From Modestobacter italicus (GTDB lineage: Bacteria; Actinomycetota; Actinomycetes; Mycobacteriales; Geodermatophilaceae), in contig NC_017955.1 in NCBI RefSeq assembly GCF_000306785.1, forward strand, positions 5,270,001 to 5,334,000: a DNA stretch of 64,000 bases, read 5' to 3'. Made by a program: the position numbers and the translations under genes. Shown one piece after another: positions 35,569 to 44,878 of this stretch. Below the pieces are notes generated by a model. The model was given only the letters and a program-made list of their open reading frames with translations. It did not search any database and had not been told where the DNA came from. Within the stretch, counting starts at the first letter, position 1. Each line of letters begins with the position of its first letter.

Positions 35569-36468
35569 ATGGACGACATCCTCGACTGGCTCCGCGGGCC
35601 GGGCCTCGACGCGCTCCTGATCATCCTCGGGGCGGTGCTGCTCGCCCGGTTCGTGAGCTGGCTCGGCGGGCGGATCACCGACCGGATCGACGCCCACGCG
35701 ACCGGCTCGGACGCGCTGGTGCGCTCCGAGGCGGCCAAGCACCGGCACTCGCTGACCCAGGTGCTGACCTGGGCGGCCATCGTGATGATCTGGTCGGTCA
35801 CCATCTTCTTCGTGCTCGAGCGCCTCGGCGTCCCGGTCACCGGCCTGGTAGCGCCCGCCACCGTCCTGGGCGTGGGGCTCGGCTTCGGCGCGCAGCGGGT
35901 CGTCGGCGACGTGCTCGCCGGCTTCTTCCTCATCACCGAGCGGCAGTACGGCTTCGGTGACGTCGTGGCCATCCAGGTGGTGGGCGGTGGCGACCCCGCC
36001 GAGGGCACCGTCGAGGACGTGAACCTGCGGATCACCCGGCTGCGCTCGGTCAACGGCGAGGTCGTGATCGTGCCCAACGGGCAGATCGTCAAGGTCGTCA
36101 ACCTGTCCCGCGACTGGGCCCGCGCCGTCGTCGACGTCCCGGTGCCGGCCACGACCGACGTCAACCGGGTCCAGGAGGTGCTCCGCGAGGTCGGCAAGCG
36201 GGCCTTCGACGACGAGCGGCTGCACCGGCTGCTGCTCGACGAGCCCAGCGTGATGGGCGTGGAGAGCCTGGCGCTGGACGAGGTCAACCTGCGGATCGTC
36301 GCCCGGACGCTGCCGGGCAAGCAGTTCGAGGTCGGCCGCGACCTGCGGGCCCGGGTGGCGCTGGCGCTGTCCCGAGAGGGCGTGTCGCTGCGGGCCACCG
36401 CCGCCCAGGACGACGTGCAGGACGAGGCGCTGGCCGAGGACCGGGCCCGGAGCGGGGGTCGCGCATGA
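35569..36468 (+). CDS. Small-conductance mechanosensitive channel (MscS family)
   Basis: This 299-residue protein has a short first helix, a second helix ([26 protein letters not shown]) and the pore-lining TM3 ([34 protein letters not shown]) typical of MscS. The beta domain follows ([30 protein letters not shown]). It protects cells against hypo-osmotic shock. The C-terminal tail is acidic. ATG start. It overlaps the next gene by four bases (ATGA). Confidence 0.92.
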   Translation: MDDILDWLRGPGLDALLIILGAVLLARFVSWLGGRITDRIDAHATGSDALVRSEAAKHRHSLTQVLTWAAIVMIWSVTIFFVLERLGVPVTGLVAPATVLGVGLGFGAQRVVGDVLAGFFLITERQYGFGDVVAIQVVGGGDPAEGTVEDVNLRITRLRSVNGEVVIVPNGQIVKVVNLSRDWARAVVDVPVPATTDVNRVQEVLREVGKRAFDDERLHRLLLDEPSVMGVESLALDEVNLRIVARTLPGKQFEVGRDLRARVALALSREGVSLRATAAQDDVQDEALAEDRARSGGRA

Positions 36469-37064
36469 CCCGGCCCTCGCCGGACGAGCAGCCCACCACG
36501 GTGCTGCCGCAGGCCACCCTCGAGCAGCCGTCGGTCACCACCGCGCCGGCCACCCGCCGCGCGCGGCTGTGGCACCACGTCCCCTCCCGGGTCGGCCGCG
36601 CCCGCACCTCGACGGTGGTGATCGGCTGCCTGTTCGTGCTGCTGCTGGGCCTCAACACCGCGCTGCCGCGGGACGAGGGCAGCACCGTGCCGGTGACCAC
36701 CTCGGACGGCCGGACCATCCAGGTGCCCCGGTCCTACGTGCCCAGCGACCCGGCGCCGGCCCCCACCCCCGCCCCGACCGCCCCGGCGACCACCTCCGCG
36801 CCGGCCAGCTCGGCACCGACGGCGACGATGACCCGGCCTCCCCGCACCAGCGCCACCCCGACCGAGCCGGACGAGGACGAGGCGACGACCGCGCCGTCGA
36901 CCACCCCCGACGAGCCGGGCGAGGAGGCCCCCCGCAGCTCGAGCACCCCGAGCGCCACGAGCACGCCGACGAGCCGGGCGCCCTCGTCGACCAGCCGCGC
37001 CCCCGCGTCCACCCGCGCACCGGCGACGACGGCCGCCCCGACGTCGGCCGAGCCGACCGGCTGA
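36465..37064 (+). CDS. Membrane-anchored Thr/Pro/Ser-rich protein
   Basis: This 199-residue protein has a Pro/Thr cytoplasmic start, one membrane helix near 50-65 ([19 protein letters not shown]), a short folded-looking segment ([21 protein letters not shown]) and a long disordered Thr/Ser/Ala/Pro tail, probably outside the cell and possibly glycosylated. It is coupled to the MscS gene by an ATGA overlap. No family is recognised. Confidence 0.75.
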   Translation: MTRPSPDEQPTTVLPQATLEQPSVTTAPATRRARLWHHVPSRVGRARTSTVVIGCLFVLLLGLNTALPRDEGSTVPVTTSDGRTIQVPRSYVPSDPAPAPTPAPTAPATTSAPASSAPTATMTRPPRTSATPTEPDEDEATTAPSTTPDEPGEEAPRSSSTPSATSTPTSRAPSSTSRAPASTRAPATTAAPTSAEPTG

Positions 37065-37071
37065 CCGCGGC

Positions 37072-38100
37072 TCAGAACGAGGTGACGACGGCGATCCCCG
37101 GCTCCCGGCCGACCGCGGCCAGCGCCGCGCCCGCGTCGTCCAGCCCCAGCCGGCGGGTCACCAGCAGCTCGGGGTGCAGCCGCCCGGCCTCGATCAGCGA
37201 CAGCATCGCCGGGTAGTCGGCGGCGGCCATGCCGTGGCTGCCGAGCACCGCCAGCTCGCCGGCGATCACCAGCTCCATCGGCACCTCCGGTCGGCCCACC
37301 GCCGGCGGCAGCAGCCCGACCTGCACGTGCCGGCCGCGCCGGCGGAGGCTGCGGATGGAGTTCAGGCAGGTCACGGCCGCGCCGAGGGCGTCCAGGGAGA
37401 CGTGCGCGCCGCCGCCGGTGAGCTCGGCGACCGCGGCCGGGACGTCGCCCGCCCCGTCGACGAGGTGCTCCGCGCCGCACGCCGCGGCCAGCTCCAGCGC
37501 GCCCGGCGAGACGTCGACGGCGACCACCCGCGCGCCGGCCGCGACCGCCACCTGGACGGCGGACAGCCCCACCCCGCCGCAGCCGTGCACGGCGACCCAC
37601 TCGCCGGGGACCACCCGGCCGACGCCGGTGACCGCGCGGAACGCGGTCGCGAACCGGCAGCCCAGGCCGGCGGCGGTGGCGAACGGCATGCCCTCGGGCA
37701 GGGCGACCAGGTTGACGTCGGCGGCGTCCAGCGCGACCAGCTCGGCCAGCGAGCCCCAGTGGGTGAAGCCGGGCTGGGTCTGGTCGAGGCACACCTGACC
37801 GGCGCCCTCGCGGCACGGCGGGCAGTGCCCGCAGGCGCAGACGAACGGCACGGTCACCCGGTCGCCGACCGACCAGCTGCGCACCCGCTCCCCGACCGCG
37901 GCGACGGTGCCGGCCAGCTCGTGACCGGGGACGTGCGGCAGGACGACGTCCGGGTCGTGGCCGGACCAGCCGTGCCAGTCGCTGCGGCAGATGCCGCTGG
38001 CGCCCACCTGCACGACCACGCCGTCCGGGGCCGGCCGCGGTTCCGGCACCGAGCGGACCGTGAGGGGACCACCGAACTCCTCGAACACCAGCGCGCGCAC
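37072..38100 (-). CDS. Zinc-dependent alcohol dehydrogenase
   Basis: This 342-residue medium-chain dehydrogenase has the catalytic zinc Cys/Asp in ICRSDWHGW, PGHELAGTVAAVG, the structural zinc cluster CACGHCPPCREGAGQVC, and the cofactor loop VHGCGGVGLSAVQVA. The GTG at 38100 is chosen because the family begins MRALVFEEFGGPL. The likely substrate is a primary or secondary alcohol/aldehyde; it cannot be narrowed. It diverges from the aldolase-like gene with about 50 bases between. Confidence 0.9.
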   Translation of the reverse strand: MRALVFEEFGGPLTVRSVPEPRPAPDGVVVQVGASGICRSDWHGWSGHDPDVVLPHVPGHELAGTVAAVGERVRSWSVGDRVTVPFVCACGHCPPCREGAGQVCLDQTQPGFTHWGSLAELVALDAADVNLVALPEGMPFATAAGLGCRFATAFRAVTGVGRVVPGEWVAVHGCGGVGLSAVQVAVAAGARVVAVDVSPGALELAAACGAEHLVDGAGDVPAAVAELTGGGAHVSLDALGAAVTCLNSIRSLRRRGRHVQVGLLPPAVGRPEVPMELVIAGELAVLGSHGMAAADYPAMLSLIEAGRLHPELLVTRRLGLDDAGAALAAVGREPGIAVVTSF

Positions 38101-38151
38101 GGGGCAGAGCCTGCCTGGTGCCGCCGCGGGGGCGGCAGGCAGGCTGGCGGC

Positions 38152-39219
38152 GTGGACGACCTCGCTGCGCTGCGCCGGTCCTGCGACCGGGCGCTGACCG
38201 GGCACGGCCCGCAGACCGCTGCCGACCTGCTCGCGACGATCCCGCCGGACACCGCGGTGGACCGCTACGGCGACGGCGGCGTGGTCGCCGAGCTGGAGGA
38301 GGAGGTCGCCGACGTCCTCGGCCAGCCGGCGGCGGTCTACCTGCCCAGCGGGATCATGGCGCAGCAGGCCGCGCTGCGGGTGCACGCCGAGCACCGGGGG
38401 CGCCGGGCGGTGGTCTACCACCCGCAGTGCCACCTGGAGGTGCACGAGGGGCGGGCGTTGGAGCGGCTGCAGGGGCTGGTCGGCCGCCCGGCCGGCGAGC
38501 GGGACCGGCTGCTGCTGCGCGAGGACCTGGACGCCGTCGCCGAGCACCCGGCGGCGCTGCTGGTCGAGCTGCCGCAGCGCGACCTGGGCGGGCAGCTCCC
38601 GCCGTGGGACGACCTGGTCGCCCAGGCGACCTGGGCGCGCGAGCGCGGCGCCGCCGCCCACCTGGACGGCGCCCGGCTGTGGGAGGCCGCCGCCGGGTAC
38701 GGCCGCCCGCCGGCCGAGGTCGCCGCGCTGTTCGACACCACCTACGTGAGCTTCTACAAGGGCATCGGCGCGCTGGCCGGCAGCGCGCTGGCCGGGCCGG
38801 CCGAGGTGGTCGCCGAGGCCCGCGAGTGGCGGCGCCGGCTGGGCGGCACGCTGTTCGGGCTCTGGCCGGGCGCGGCCTCCGCGCTGAGCTGCCTGCGCCG
38901 GCGGCTGCCGCTGTTCCCCGGCTACCTGGAGCGGGCCCGGGAGGTCGCCACCGCGGTGCGGGACCTGCCCGGCGTCACCGTCGTCCCGGACCCGCCGCAG
39001 ACGCCGATGCTGCACCTGCTGCTCCGCACCGACGCCGACCGGTTCGCCGCGGCGGCCCGCACGCTGGCCGAGGGCGGGCTGTGGACCTGGGAGCGGGCGG
39101 CGCCGACCGCCGACCCGGGGGTGGTCCGGGTCGAGCTGCCGGTCGGCGACGCCACCACGGCCCTGCCGATCGAGGAGGTCCGGACGGCCATCGGGCTGCT
39201 GGCGGGCGGCCAGGGGTGA
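38152..39219 (+). CDS. Threonine aldolase-like PLP enzyme (beta-eliminating lyase family)
   Basis: This 355-residue fold-type I PLP enzyme has family blocks DRYGDGGVVAELEEEVADVLGQPAAVYLPSGIMAQQAALR (stacking and substrate loop), HLDGARLWEAAAGYG (PLP-binding Asp) and VSFYKGIGALAGSALAG (PLP lysine). Low-specificity threonine aldolases cleave L-threonine or related beta-hydroxy amino acids. GTG start at 38152; the open frame continues upstream, but this is the family N-terminus. Confidence 0.85.
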   Translation: MDDLAALRRSCDRALTGHGPQTAADLLATIPPDTAVDRYGDGGVVAELEEEVADVLGQPAAVYLPSGIMAQQAALRVHAEHRGRRAVVYHPQCHLEVHEGRALERLQGLVGRPAGERDRLLLREDLDAVAEHPAALLVELPQRDLGGQLPPWDDLVAQATWARERGAAAHLDGARLWEAAAGYGRPPAEVAALFDTTYVSFYKGIGALAGSALAGPAEVVAEAREWRRRLGGTLFGLWPGAASALSCLRRRLPLFPGYLERAREVATAVRDLPGVTVVPDPPQTPMLHLLLRTDADRFAAAARTLAEGGLWTWERAAPTADPGVVRVELPVGDATTALPIEEVRTAIGLLAGGQG

Positions 39220-39249
39220 CTTGCGCAGCAGCCCGGCCGTCGTCCTAAG

Positions 39250-39345
39250 ATCGTCCTGGCTCACGAGAGGCAGCGACAAGCACCTGGCTGGCTGCCCGGC
39301 AACCTCAACTCCGTCTGAGGTGCTCCAGGGGAAGAGCTGGCTGGA
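39250..39345 (+). ncRNA. SAM riboswitch (SAM-IV-like)
   Basis: The sequence TCACGAGAGGCAGCG, then CAAGC, GGCTGCCCGGCAACCTC and GAGGTGCTCCAGGGG follows the actinobacterial SAM-IV pattern, including the GGCAACC core. It sits upstream of metY-metX, the expected regulon. TTGCGC and TAAGAT (39246) upstream form a possible promoter with wide spacing. Binding of SAM should lower expression. The subclass call (IV versus I) is by eye. Confidence 0.8.
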
Positions 39346-39419
39346 CGGCGCCCGCCGTCCGGCAAGGACGGAGCCCTCCGCGCTGTGGGTGCTCCGGCGA
39401 CCCAGGAGGTACTCAGCGC

Positions 39420-40712
39420 ATGACCGAGCCCAGCGGCTGGAGCTTCGAGACCCGGCAGATCCACGCCGGCGCCGCCCCCGACCCGACCACCGGCGCCCGG
39501 GCGCTGCCCATCTACGCCACGACCAGCTACCAGTTCCGCGACAGCCAGCACGCCGCGGACCTCTTCGCGCTGGCCGAGATGGGCAACATCTACACCCGGA
39601 TCATGAACCCGACGCAGGACGCGCTGGAGCAGCGCGTGGCCTCGCTCGAGGGCGGCGTCGCGGCGCTGGCGGTGGCCAGCGGCCAGGCCGCCGAGACGCT
39701 GGCGATCCTGAACATCGCCGAGGCCGGCAGCCACGTCGTCGCCTCCGCCTCGCTGTACGGCGGCACGTACAACCTGCTGCACCACTCGCTGCCCAAGCTG
39801 GGCGTCCAGGTCTCCTTCGTCGAGGACCCCGACGACCCGGAGAACTGGCAGTCGCTGGTGCAGGAGAACACCAAGGCCTTCTACGCCGAGACCATCGGCA
39901 ACCCGAAGGGCGACGTCCTGGACATCTCGGCGGTGTCGGAGGTCGCGCACCGCAACGGCGTCCCGCTGATCGTCGACAACACGATCGCCACGCCGTTCCT
40001 GATCCGGCCGATCGAGCACGGCGCCGACATCGTGGTCCACTCCGCCACCAAGTACCTGGGCGGGCACGGCACGGCGATCGCCGGGATCATCGTCGACTCC
40101 GGCAACTTCGCCTGGACCGGCGGGAAGTTCCCCGGCTTCACCACCCCGGACCCGACGTACCACGGCGTCGTCTACGCCGACCTCGGTGCGCCGGCGTACG
40201 CGCTCAAGGCCCGGGTGCAGCTGCTGCGCGACCTCGGCCCGGCGATCTCCCCGTTCAACGCCTGGCTGGTCGTCCAGGGCATCGAGACGCTGTCGCTGCG
40301 GATGGAGCGGCACGTCGCCAACGCCCAGCGGGTGGCCGAGTGGCTGGAGTCCCACGACGAGGTCGAGTCGGTGCACTACGCCGGCCTGGCGTCCTCGCCC
40401 TGGCACGCCGCCCAGCAGAAGTACGCGCCGAAGGGCGCCGGTGCGGTGCTCGCGTTCGACATCCGCGGCGGCATCGAGGCCGGCAAGCGCTTCGTCGAGG
40501 GGCTGGAGCTGCACAGCCACGTGGCCAACATCGGCGACGTGCGCAGCCTGGTCATCCACCCGGCGTCCACGACGCACTCGCAGCTGACCGCCGACGAGCA
40601 GCTGACCACCGGCGTCACCCCGGGGCTGGTGCGGCTGGCGGTGGGCCTGGAGGGCATCGAGGACATCCTGGCCGACCTGGAGTCCGGCTTCCGGGCCGCC
40701 AAGGGGTCCTGA
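39420..40712 (+). CDS. metY: O-acetylhomoserine sulfhydrylase (MetY)
   Basis: This 430-residue Cys/Met-metabolism PLP enzyme makes homocysteine from O-acetylhomoserine and sulfide. It opens GWSFETRQIHAGAAPDPTTGARALPIYATTSYQF. The PLP lysine is in VVHSATKYLGGHGTAIAG near residue 210, and the C-terminus has VGLEGIEDILADLE. AGGAGG lies upstream of the ATG. It is under the SAM riboswitch and one base from metX. Confidence 0.95.
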   Translation: MTEPSGWSFETRQIHAGAAPDPTTGARALPIYATTSYQFRDSQHAADLFALAEMGNIYTRIMNPTQDALEQRVASLEGGVAALAVASGQAAETLAILNIAEAGSHVVASASLYGGTYNLLHHSLPKLGVQVSFVEDPDDPENWQSLVQENTKAFYAETIGNPKGDVLDISAVSEVAHRNGVPLIVDNTIATPFLIRPIEHGADIVVHSATKYLGGHGTAIAGIIVDSGNFAWTGGKFPGFTTPDPTYHGVVYADLGAPAYALKARVQLLRDLGPAISPFNAWLVVQGIETLSLRMERHVANAQRVAEWLESHDEVESVHYAGLASSPWHAAQQKYAPKGAGAVLAFDIRGGIEAGKRFVEGLELHSHVANIGDVRSLVIHPASTTHSQLTADEQLTTGVTPGLVRLAVGLEGIEDILADLESGFRAAKGS

Positions 40713-40713
40713 G

Positions 40714-41832
40714 GTGCCCGGGCCCCGGGGGGCGGCTCCGGCTGCCCCCGGGGCCCGGACCGGCGGCTGGCTCCCCGGCGACCCGGTGGGCGACCGGCAG
40801 TTCGTGGAGCTGGGGCCCCTGGCGCTGGAGCGCGGCGGCTCCCTGCCGTCGGTGCGGGTCGCCTACGAGACGTGGGGGACCCTCGCGCCCGACGCGGGCA
40901 ACGCGGTGCTGGTGGAGCACGCGCTCACCGGCGACAGCCACGTCGTCGGCCCCGCCGGGCCCGGGCACGCCACGGCCGGCTGGTGGCCGTCGCTGATCGG
41001 CCCGGGCGCCCCGCTGGACACCGACCGGCTGTTCGTCGTCTGCGCCAACGTGCTCGGCGGCTGCCAGGGCACGACCGGGCCCTCGTCGGCCGCGCCGGAC
41101 GGGGGCCCGTGGGGCTCCCGGTTCCCCGAGGTCACCATCGCCGACCAGGTGGCGGTCGAGGCGGCGCTGTCCGACGCCCTGGGCATCGGCCGGTGGCAGG
41201 CGGTGCTCGGCGGCTCGATGGGCGGGATGCGCGCGCTGGAGTGGGCGGTCTCCCGGCCCGAGCGGGTCGCCGGGCTGTTCTTCCTCGCCTCGGGGGCGGT
41301 GGCCAGCGCCGACCAGATCGGCACCCAGACCACCCAGCAGACCGCCGTGCGCAGCGACCCGGCCTGGGCCGGTGGCGACTACGCCCCCGGGCCCGGGCCG
41401 GTGACCGGCCTCGGCATCGCCCGGCGGATCGCCCACCTGACCTACCGCAGCGGCCTGGAGCTCGACGCGCGGTTCGGGACGACGGTGCAGGACGACGGCC
41501 GGTTCGCCGTGGCCTCCTACCTGGACCACCACGCCGCCAAGCTGGCCGCGCGGTTCGACGCCGGCAGCTACGTGGTGCTGACCGAGGCGATGAACAGCTG
41601 GGACGTCGGCCGCGGCCGGGGTGGCGTGGCGGCGGCGCTGGCCCGGGTCACCGCCCGGTCGGTGGTGGCCGGCATCGACTCCGACCGGCTCTACCCGCCG
41701 GTGCAGCAGCAGCAGGTGGCCGAGGGTCTCGGCGTCCCGCTGCGGCTCATCTTCTCGCCCTACGGCCACGACGGCTTCCTGCTGGAGACCGCAGAGGTCG
41801 GCGCGCTGGTCCGGGAACTGCTCCCGTCCTGA
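40714..41832 (+). CDS. metX: Homoserine O-acetyltransferase (MetX)
   Basis: This 372-residue alpha/beta hydrolase-fold enzyme acetylates homoserine. The nucleophile Ser is in LGGSMGGMRALEWA, the catalytic Asp in GIDSDRLYP and the His in PYGHDGFLLE. The N-terminal GDSHVVGP and CANVLGGCQGTTGPSS blocks are typical. GTG start one base after the metY stop, so the two are co-translated. The first 20 residues are Pro/Gly-rich and probably dispensable. Confidence 0.95.
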   Translation: MPGPRGAAPAAPGARTGGWLPGDPVGDRQFVELGPLALERGGSLPSVRVAYETWGTLAPDAGNAVLVEHALTGDSHVVGPAGPGHATAGWWPSLIGPGAPLDTDRLFVVCANVLGGCQGTTGPSSAAPDGGPWGSRFPEVTIADQVAVEAALSDALGIGRWQAVLGGSMGGMRALEWAVSRPERVAGLFFLASGAVASADQIGTQTTQQTAVRSDPAWAGGDYAPGPGPVTGLGIARRIAHLTYRSGLELDARFGTTVQDDGRFAVASYLDHHAAKLAARFDAGSYVVLTEAMNSWDVGRGRGGVAAALARVTARSVVAGIDSDRLYPPVQQQQVAEGLGVPLRLIFSPYGHDGFLLETAEVGALVRELLPS

Positions 41833-41986
41833 GAGGGTCCCGGCTGGTGGGCCCCGCGTGGCAGCCCGGTGCCCCGTCGCATACCGTCGGCCGCACGCGG
41901 TGCTCAGTCTGACGTAGCGCGGTCCCCCGTCGTCGCCGGTCGTGCCGGCCAACCCCGGAGCAGCCCGGGACCAGCAGAGAGAACAG

Positions 41987-43093
41987 ATGACCGCATCCAC
42001 CCTGGAGGGCTCCACGCCTCCCCCCGCCCGCGGACCTCGTCCCGAGCGAGCTCGTGACCGGTCGGTCAGCGTCTACGCCGAGCTGTCGCAGCAGGTCAAG
42101 GACGCCGGGCTGCTCAACCGCCGCCGTCCGTACTACGTCGTCTCGATCGCGCTGACCGTCGCCGCGTTCGCCGGCGTCTGGGCTGCGGTCGTCGCCGTCG
42201 GGGACTCGTGGTGGCAGCTGGCGCTGGCCGTCCTGCTCTCCCTGGTGTGCACCCAGTTCGGCTTCCTCGGCCACGACACCGCGCACCGCCAGGCGTTCGG
42301 CTCGCACCGGGTCAACGAGTGGTCGGCGCGCGTGCTGTCCTGCGGGTTCGCCGGCATCGGCTACGGCTGGTGGATGCAGAAGCACAACCGGCACCACAAC
42401 GCCCCCAACCAGATGGGCAAGGACCCCGACATCGTCTCGGAGGTGCTCGCCTTCACCCCGGACGACGCCGCCGAGCGGACCACCGGCCTGCGCGGCTGGT
42501 TCACCCGCCGCCAGGGCTGGGCGTTCTTCCCGCTGCTGTGCTTCGAGGGTGCCGCGCTGCACGCCAACAGCCTGGCCACGCTGATCAAGGACAGGTCGAT
42601 GCCGCACCGCCGGCTCGAGGTCGCGATCATCGCGCTGCGGCTCGGACTGTTCGTCGCCGCCGTCTTCCTGATCATGCCGCCGCTGCTGGCGGTGGGCTTC
42701 ATCCTGGTCCAGCAGGCGGTCTTCGGCCTGCTGCTGGGCGGGTCGTTCGCGCCCAACCACAAGGGCATGCCGGTCGTGCCGAAGAACGCCAAGGTCGACT
42801 TCCTGCGCCGCCAGGTGCTCATGTCCCGCAACATCCGGGGCGGTCTGCTGACCGACTTCATGATGGGCGGGCTGAACTACCAGATCGAGCACCACCTCTT
42901 CCCGAGCATGCCGCGGCCGAACCTGCGCAAGGTCCAGCCGATGGTGCGCGCGCACTGCGAGAAGCACGGGATCAGCTACACCGAGACGTCGCTGGTCGGG
43001 TCCTACCGGATGGTCGTTCGGTACCTGAACCGGGTCGGTCTCGGCGAGCGCGACCCGTTCGTCTGCCCGCTGGTCCAGTCCGCCCGCAACTGA
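41987..43093 (+). CDS. Membrane fatty acid desaturase
   Basis: This 368-residue membrane di-iron desaturase has all three histidine boxes: HDTAH, HNRHHN and QIEHHLFP. The Q-type third box marks the acyl-lipid or acyl-CoA delta-desaturase group. Four membrane helices are visible as pairs (YYVVSIALTVAAFAGVWAA, QLALAVLLSLVCTQF, IIALRLGLFVAAVFLIMPPLLAVGFI). It adjusts membrane fluidity. ATG start. The 155 bases upstream hold the promoter region but no gene. Confidence 0.92.
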   Translation: MTASTLEGSTPPPARGPRPERARDRSVSVYAELSQQVKDAGLLNRRRPYYVVSIALTVAAFAGVWAAVVAVGDSWWQLALAVLLSLVCTQFGFLGHDTAHRQAFGSHRVNEWSARVLSCGFAGIGYGWWMQKHNRHHNAPNQMGKDPDIVSEVLAFTPDDAAERTTGLRGWFTRRQGWAFFPLLCFEGAALHANSLATLIKDRSMPHRRLEVAIIALRLGLFVAAVFLIMPPLLAVGFILVQQAVFGLLLGGSFAPNHKGMPVVPKNAKVDFLRRQVLMSRNIRGGLLTDFMMGGLNYQIEHHLFPSMPRPNLRKVQPMVRAHCEKHGISYTETSLVGSYRMVVRYLNRVGLGERDPFVCPLVQSARN

Positions 43094-43108
43094 CGGCGGA
43101 CCGCGCCG

Positions 43109-43768
43109 TCAGAGGCTGACGGCGACCAGCACGACGATCGCGACCAGCACCGCCGCCAGCAGCAGCAGGCCCAGCCGGTGGCTGTGCCGGTCGCGGGCGC
43201 CCTCCCGCACGGAGCGGAGGGCGTCGTCCGGCGCGGTGCTGACCTGCTCCCCCCGGCGGGCCAGCCAGCGGGTCAGCCGGGTGCCGTCGGTGCCGAGGGC
43301 GTCCAGGCCGCGGGCGGTCGAGCCGGTGACCGTGTCGGCCGGGACGCCGAGCGCCGCGGCGGTGTCGGTCACCGACAGCCCCGCCCCGTACCGGAGCACC
43401 AGGGTGGCCCGCAGCTGCGGGGTGAGCCGGGCCAGCGCGGTCGACACCTCGTCCTGCGGGCCGGGGTCGCTGGGCCGCCGGGCGAAGCCGGGGAAGCCGG
43501 CGGCGTTCGCCAGCGCCGGGCTGCCGGCGAGCAGGTCGCCCGCCCGGAGCACCCGCCGCCAGCTGGTGTGCGCCGCCACCAGCTCCCGCCGGGCGGAGGC
43601 GGTGGCCTCGTCCTGGTCGGCGAAGCCGGCCCAGGACCGCTCGGTGGCGATCAGCGCGCCCTGCAGCAGGTCGCGCGCCTCCACCCGGTCGCCGGTCAGC
43701 AGGTACGCCGTCCGCAGCAGCCCGGCCGACCGGGCCGCCACGAACTCCTCGAACGAGCCCACGCTCAC
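43109..43768 (-). CDS. SigE-family sigma factor-like protein with C-terminal membrane helix
   Basis: This 219-residue protein has region 2-like sequence FEEFVAARSAGLLRTAYLLTGDRVEARDLLQ at the N-terminus and a region 4 helix-turn-helix LTPQLRATLVLRYGAGLSVTDTAAALGVPADTVTGSTARGL at about 112-152. Region 2 is degenerate after the first helix. The last 20 residues form a hydrophobic helix (LGLLLLAAVLVAIVVLVAV), unusual for a sigma factor, as if the membrane tail holds it inactive. The GTG start overlaps the upstream gene by four bases. Confidence 0.78.
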   Translation of the reverse strand: MSVGSFEEFVAARSAGLLRTAYLLTGDRVEARDLLQGALIATERSWAGFADQDEATASARRELVAAHTSWRRVLRAGDLLAGSPALANAAGFPGFARRPSDPGPQDEVSTALARLTPQLRATLVLRYGAGLSVTDTAAALGVPADTVTGSTARGLDALGTDGTRLTRWLARRGEQVSTAPDDALRSVREGARDRHSHRLGLLLLAAVLVAIVVLVAVSL

Positions 43769-44268
43769 GCGCCCGGCCCGGTGCCCGTCGGCTCGGGCCA
43801 GCCGGCCAGCCGGCCGATCCAGGCCAGCGCCAACCAGGCGCCGGTCAGCTGCCCGGTGCCCGCCCCGTCGGTGACGTCCAGCCGCCACGGCGCCGCCGCG
43901 TGCCGCGGCCGGCGCGACCCGCTGCCCGGCACGGCGGCCCGCACCTGCCACGTCTCGACCGGCAGCCGCCGGGGCGGCCGCTCGGCCCGCCCGGACGTCG
44001 CCCACACGGTCTCCCGGCTGGCCTGCACCTGCTCCCCCGCCGCGCCGGCCGGCCAGTGCAGCCGGACGACACCCAGGTCGAGGTAGGCCGCCGGGTCGGC
44101 GGGCACCGCCCAGGTCGGGCGGCGCGCACCGGTGGCCGCGTCCGCGCCGAGGGTCACCACGGCCGACACGCCCTTCAGCAGCGCACCGAACGCCTGGCCG
44201 GCCCGGACCTCCGGGGGCGCGTCCTCCACGGTCCAGCCGACCAGCCGGCGCAGCTCCTCGTCGCTCAC
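43765..44268 (-). CDS. Hypothetical protein upstream of the sigma-like gene
   Basis: This 167-residue protein is of no recognised family. It begins VSDEELRRLVGWTVEDAPPEVRAGQAFGALL, then a beta-rich middle with Trp-containing strands (RRPTWAVP, VVRLHWPAGAAGEQVQASRETVWA) and a C-terminal helix (LTGAWLALAWIGRLAGW). Translational coupling to the sigma-like gene suggests a joint role, perhaps regulatory. A GTG at 44286 would add six residues. Confidence 0.65.
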   Translation of the reverse strand: MSDEELRRLVGWTVEDAPPEVRAGQAFGALLKGVSAVVTLGADAATGARRPTWAVPADPAAYLDLGVVRLHWPAGAAGEQVQASRETVWATSGRAERPPRRLPVETWQVRAAVPGSGSRRPRHAAAPWRLDVTDGAGTGQLTGAWLALAWIGRLAGWPEPTGTGPGA

Positions 44269-44289
44269 CCGGCCAGCCTGCCGCACCCG

Positions 44290-44823
44290 CTACGGCTGCA
44301 CGCGGCGGACGGCGCGGTGGGCGTCGAGGCGGTCGGTGTAGCTGGTCGCGTTGAGCCGGATCGCCGCCCGGTCGTCCTCGGTGGTCTCCCGGCGGACCTT
44401 GGCCGGCACCCCGGCGACCAGCGAGTTCGGCGGGATCTCCGCGCCCTGCATCACGACGGCCCCGGCGGCGACGATCGACCCGGAGCCGATGTGCGCGCCG
44501 TTGAGCACCGTGCTGCCCATCCCGATGAGCACGTCGTCGTCGACCCGGGCGCCGTGCAGCACCACGTTGTGGCCCACGGTGACCCCGCGGCCGATGACCA
44601 GCGGGGCGCCGGGGTCGCTGTGCAGCGTCGAGCCGTCCTGCACGTTGGAGTCCGCGCCGATCTCGATGACCTCGGTGTCGGCGCGGGCGATCGCGCCGTA
44701 CCAGATGCTGGACCGCGGGCCCATCGTCACCTTGCCGACGACGACCGCCGTCGGAGCCACGAACGCCTGCTCGTCGATCTCCGGGACACCGAAGTCGAGC
44801 TCCCCGATGTAGCTGTCAGCCAC
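44290..44823 (-). CDS. Gamma carbonic anhydrase family protein
   Basis: This 177-residue left-handed beta-helix protein has hexapeptide repeats (VVVGKVTMGPRSSIW, VIEIGADSNVQDGSTLH, LVIGRGVTVGHNVVLHG, VLIGMGSTVLNGAHIGSGSIVAAGAVV). The three zinc His ligands of gamma-CA are visible in TLHSD and GHNVVLHG. It lacks the acidic loop of Cam and so resembles YrdA/CaiE-type members, whose anhydrase activity is uncertain. GTG start with GGAG upstream. Confidence 0.9.
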   Translation of the reverse strand: MADSYIGELDFGVPEIDEQAFVAPTAVVVGKVTMGPRSSIWYGAIARADTEVIEIGADSNVQDGSTLHSDPGAPLVIGRGVTVGHNVVLHGARVDDDVLIGMGSTVLNGAHIGSGSIVAAGAVVMQGAEIPPNSLVAGVPAKVRRETTEDDRAAIRLNATSYTDRLDAHRAVRRVQP

Positions 44824-44878
44824 GCTGCTGCACTCCTCGCCCAAGGCGCGGGCCGGTCCCGCTGCTCGGGGCAGCAGA

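Noticed and set aside
36734-37816. 360-codon minus-strand frame over the Thr/Pro-rich gene
   Set aside because: Low-complexity Arg/Gly composition; shadow of the zinc dehydrogenase and the coding plus strand.
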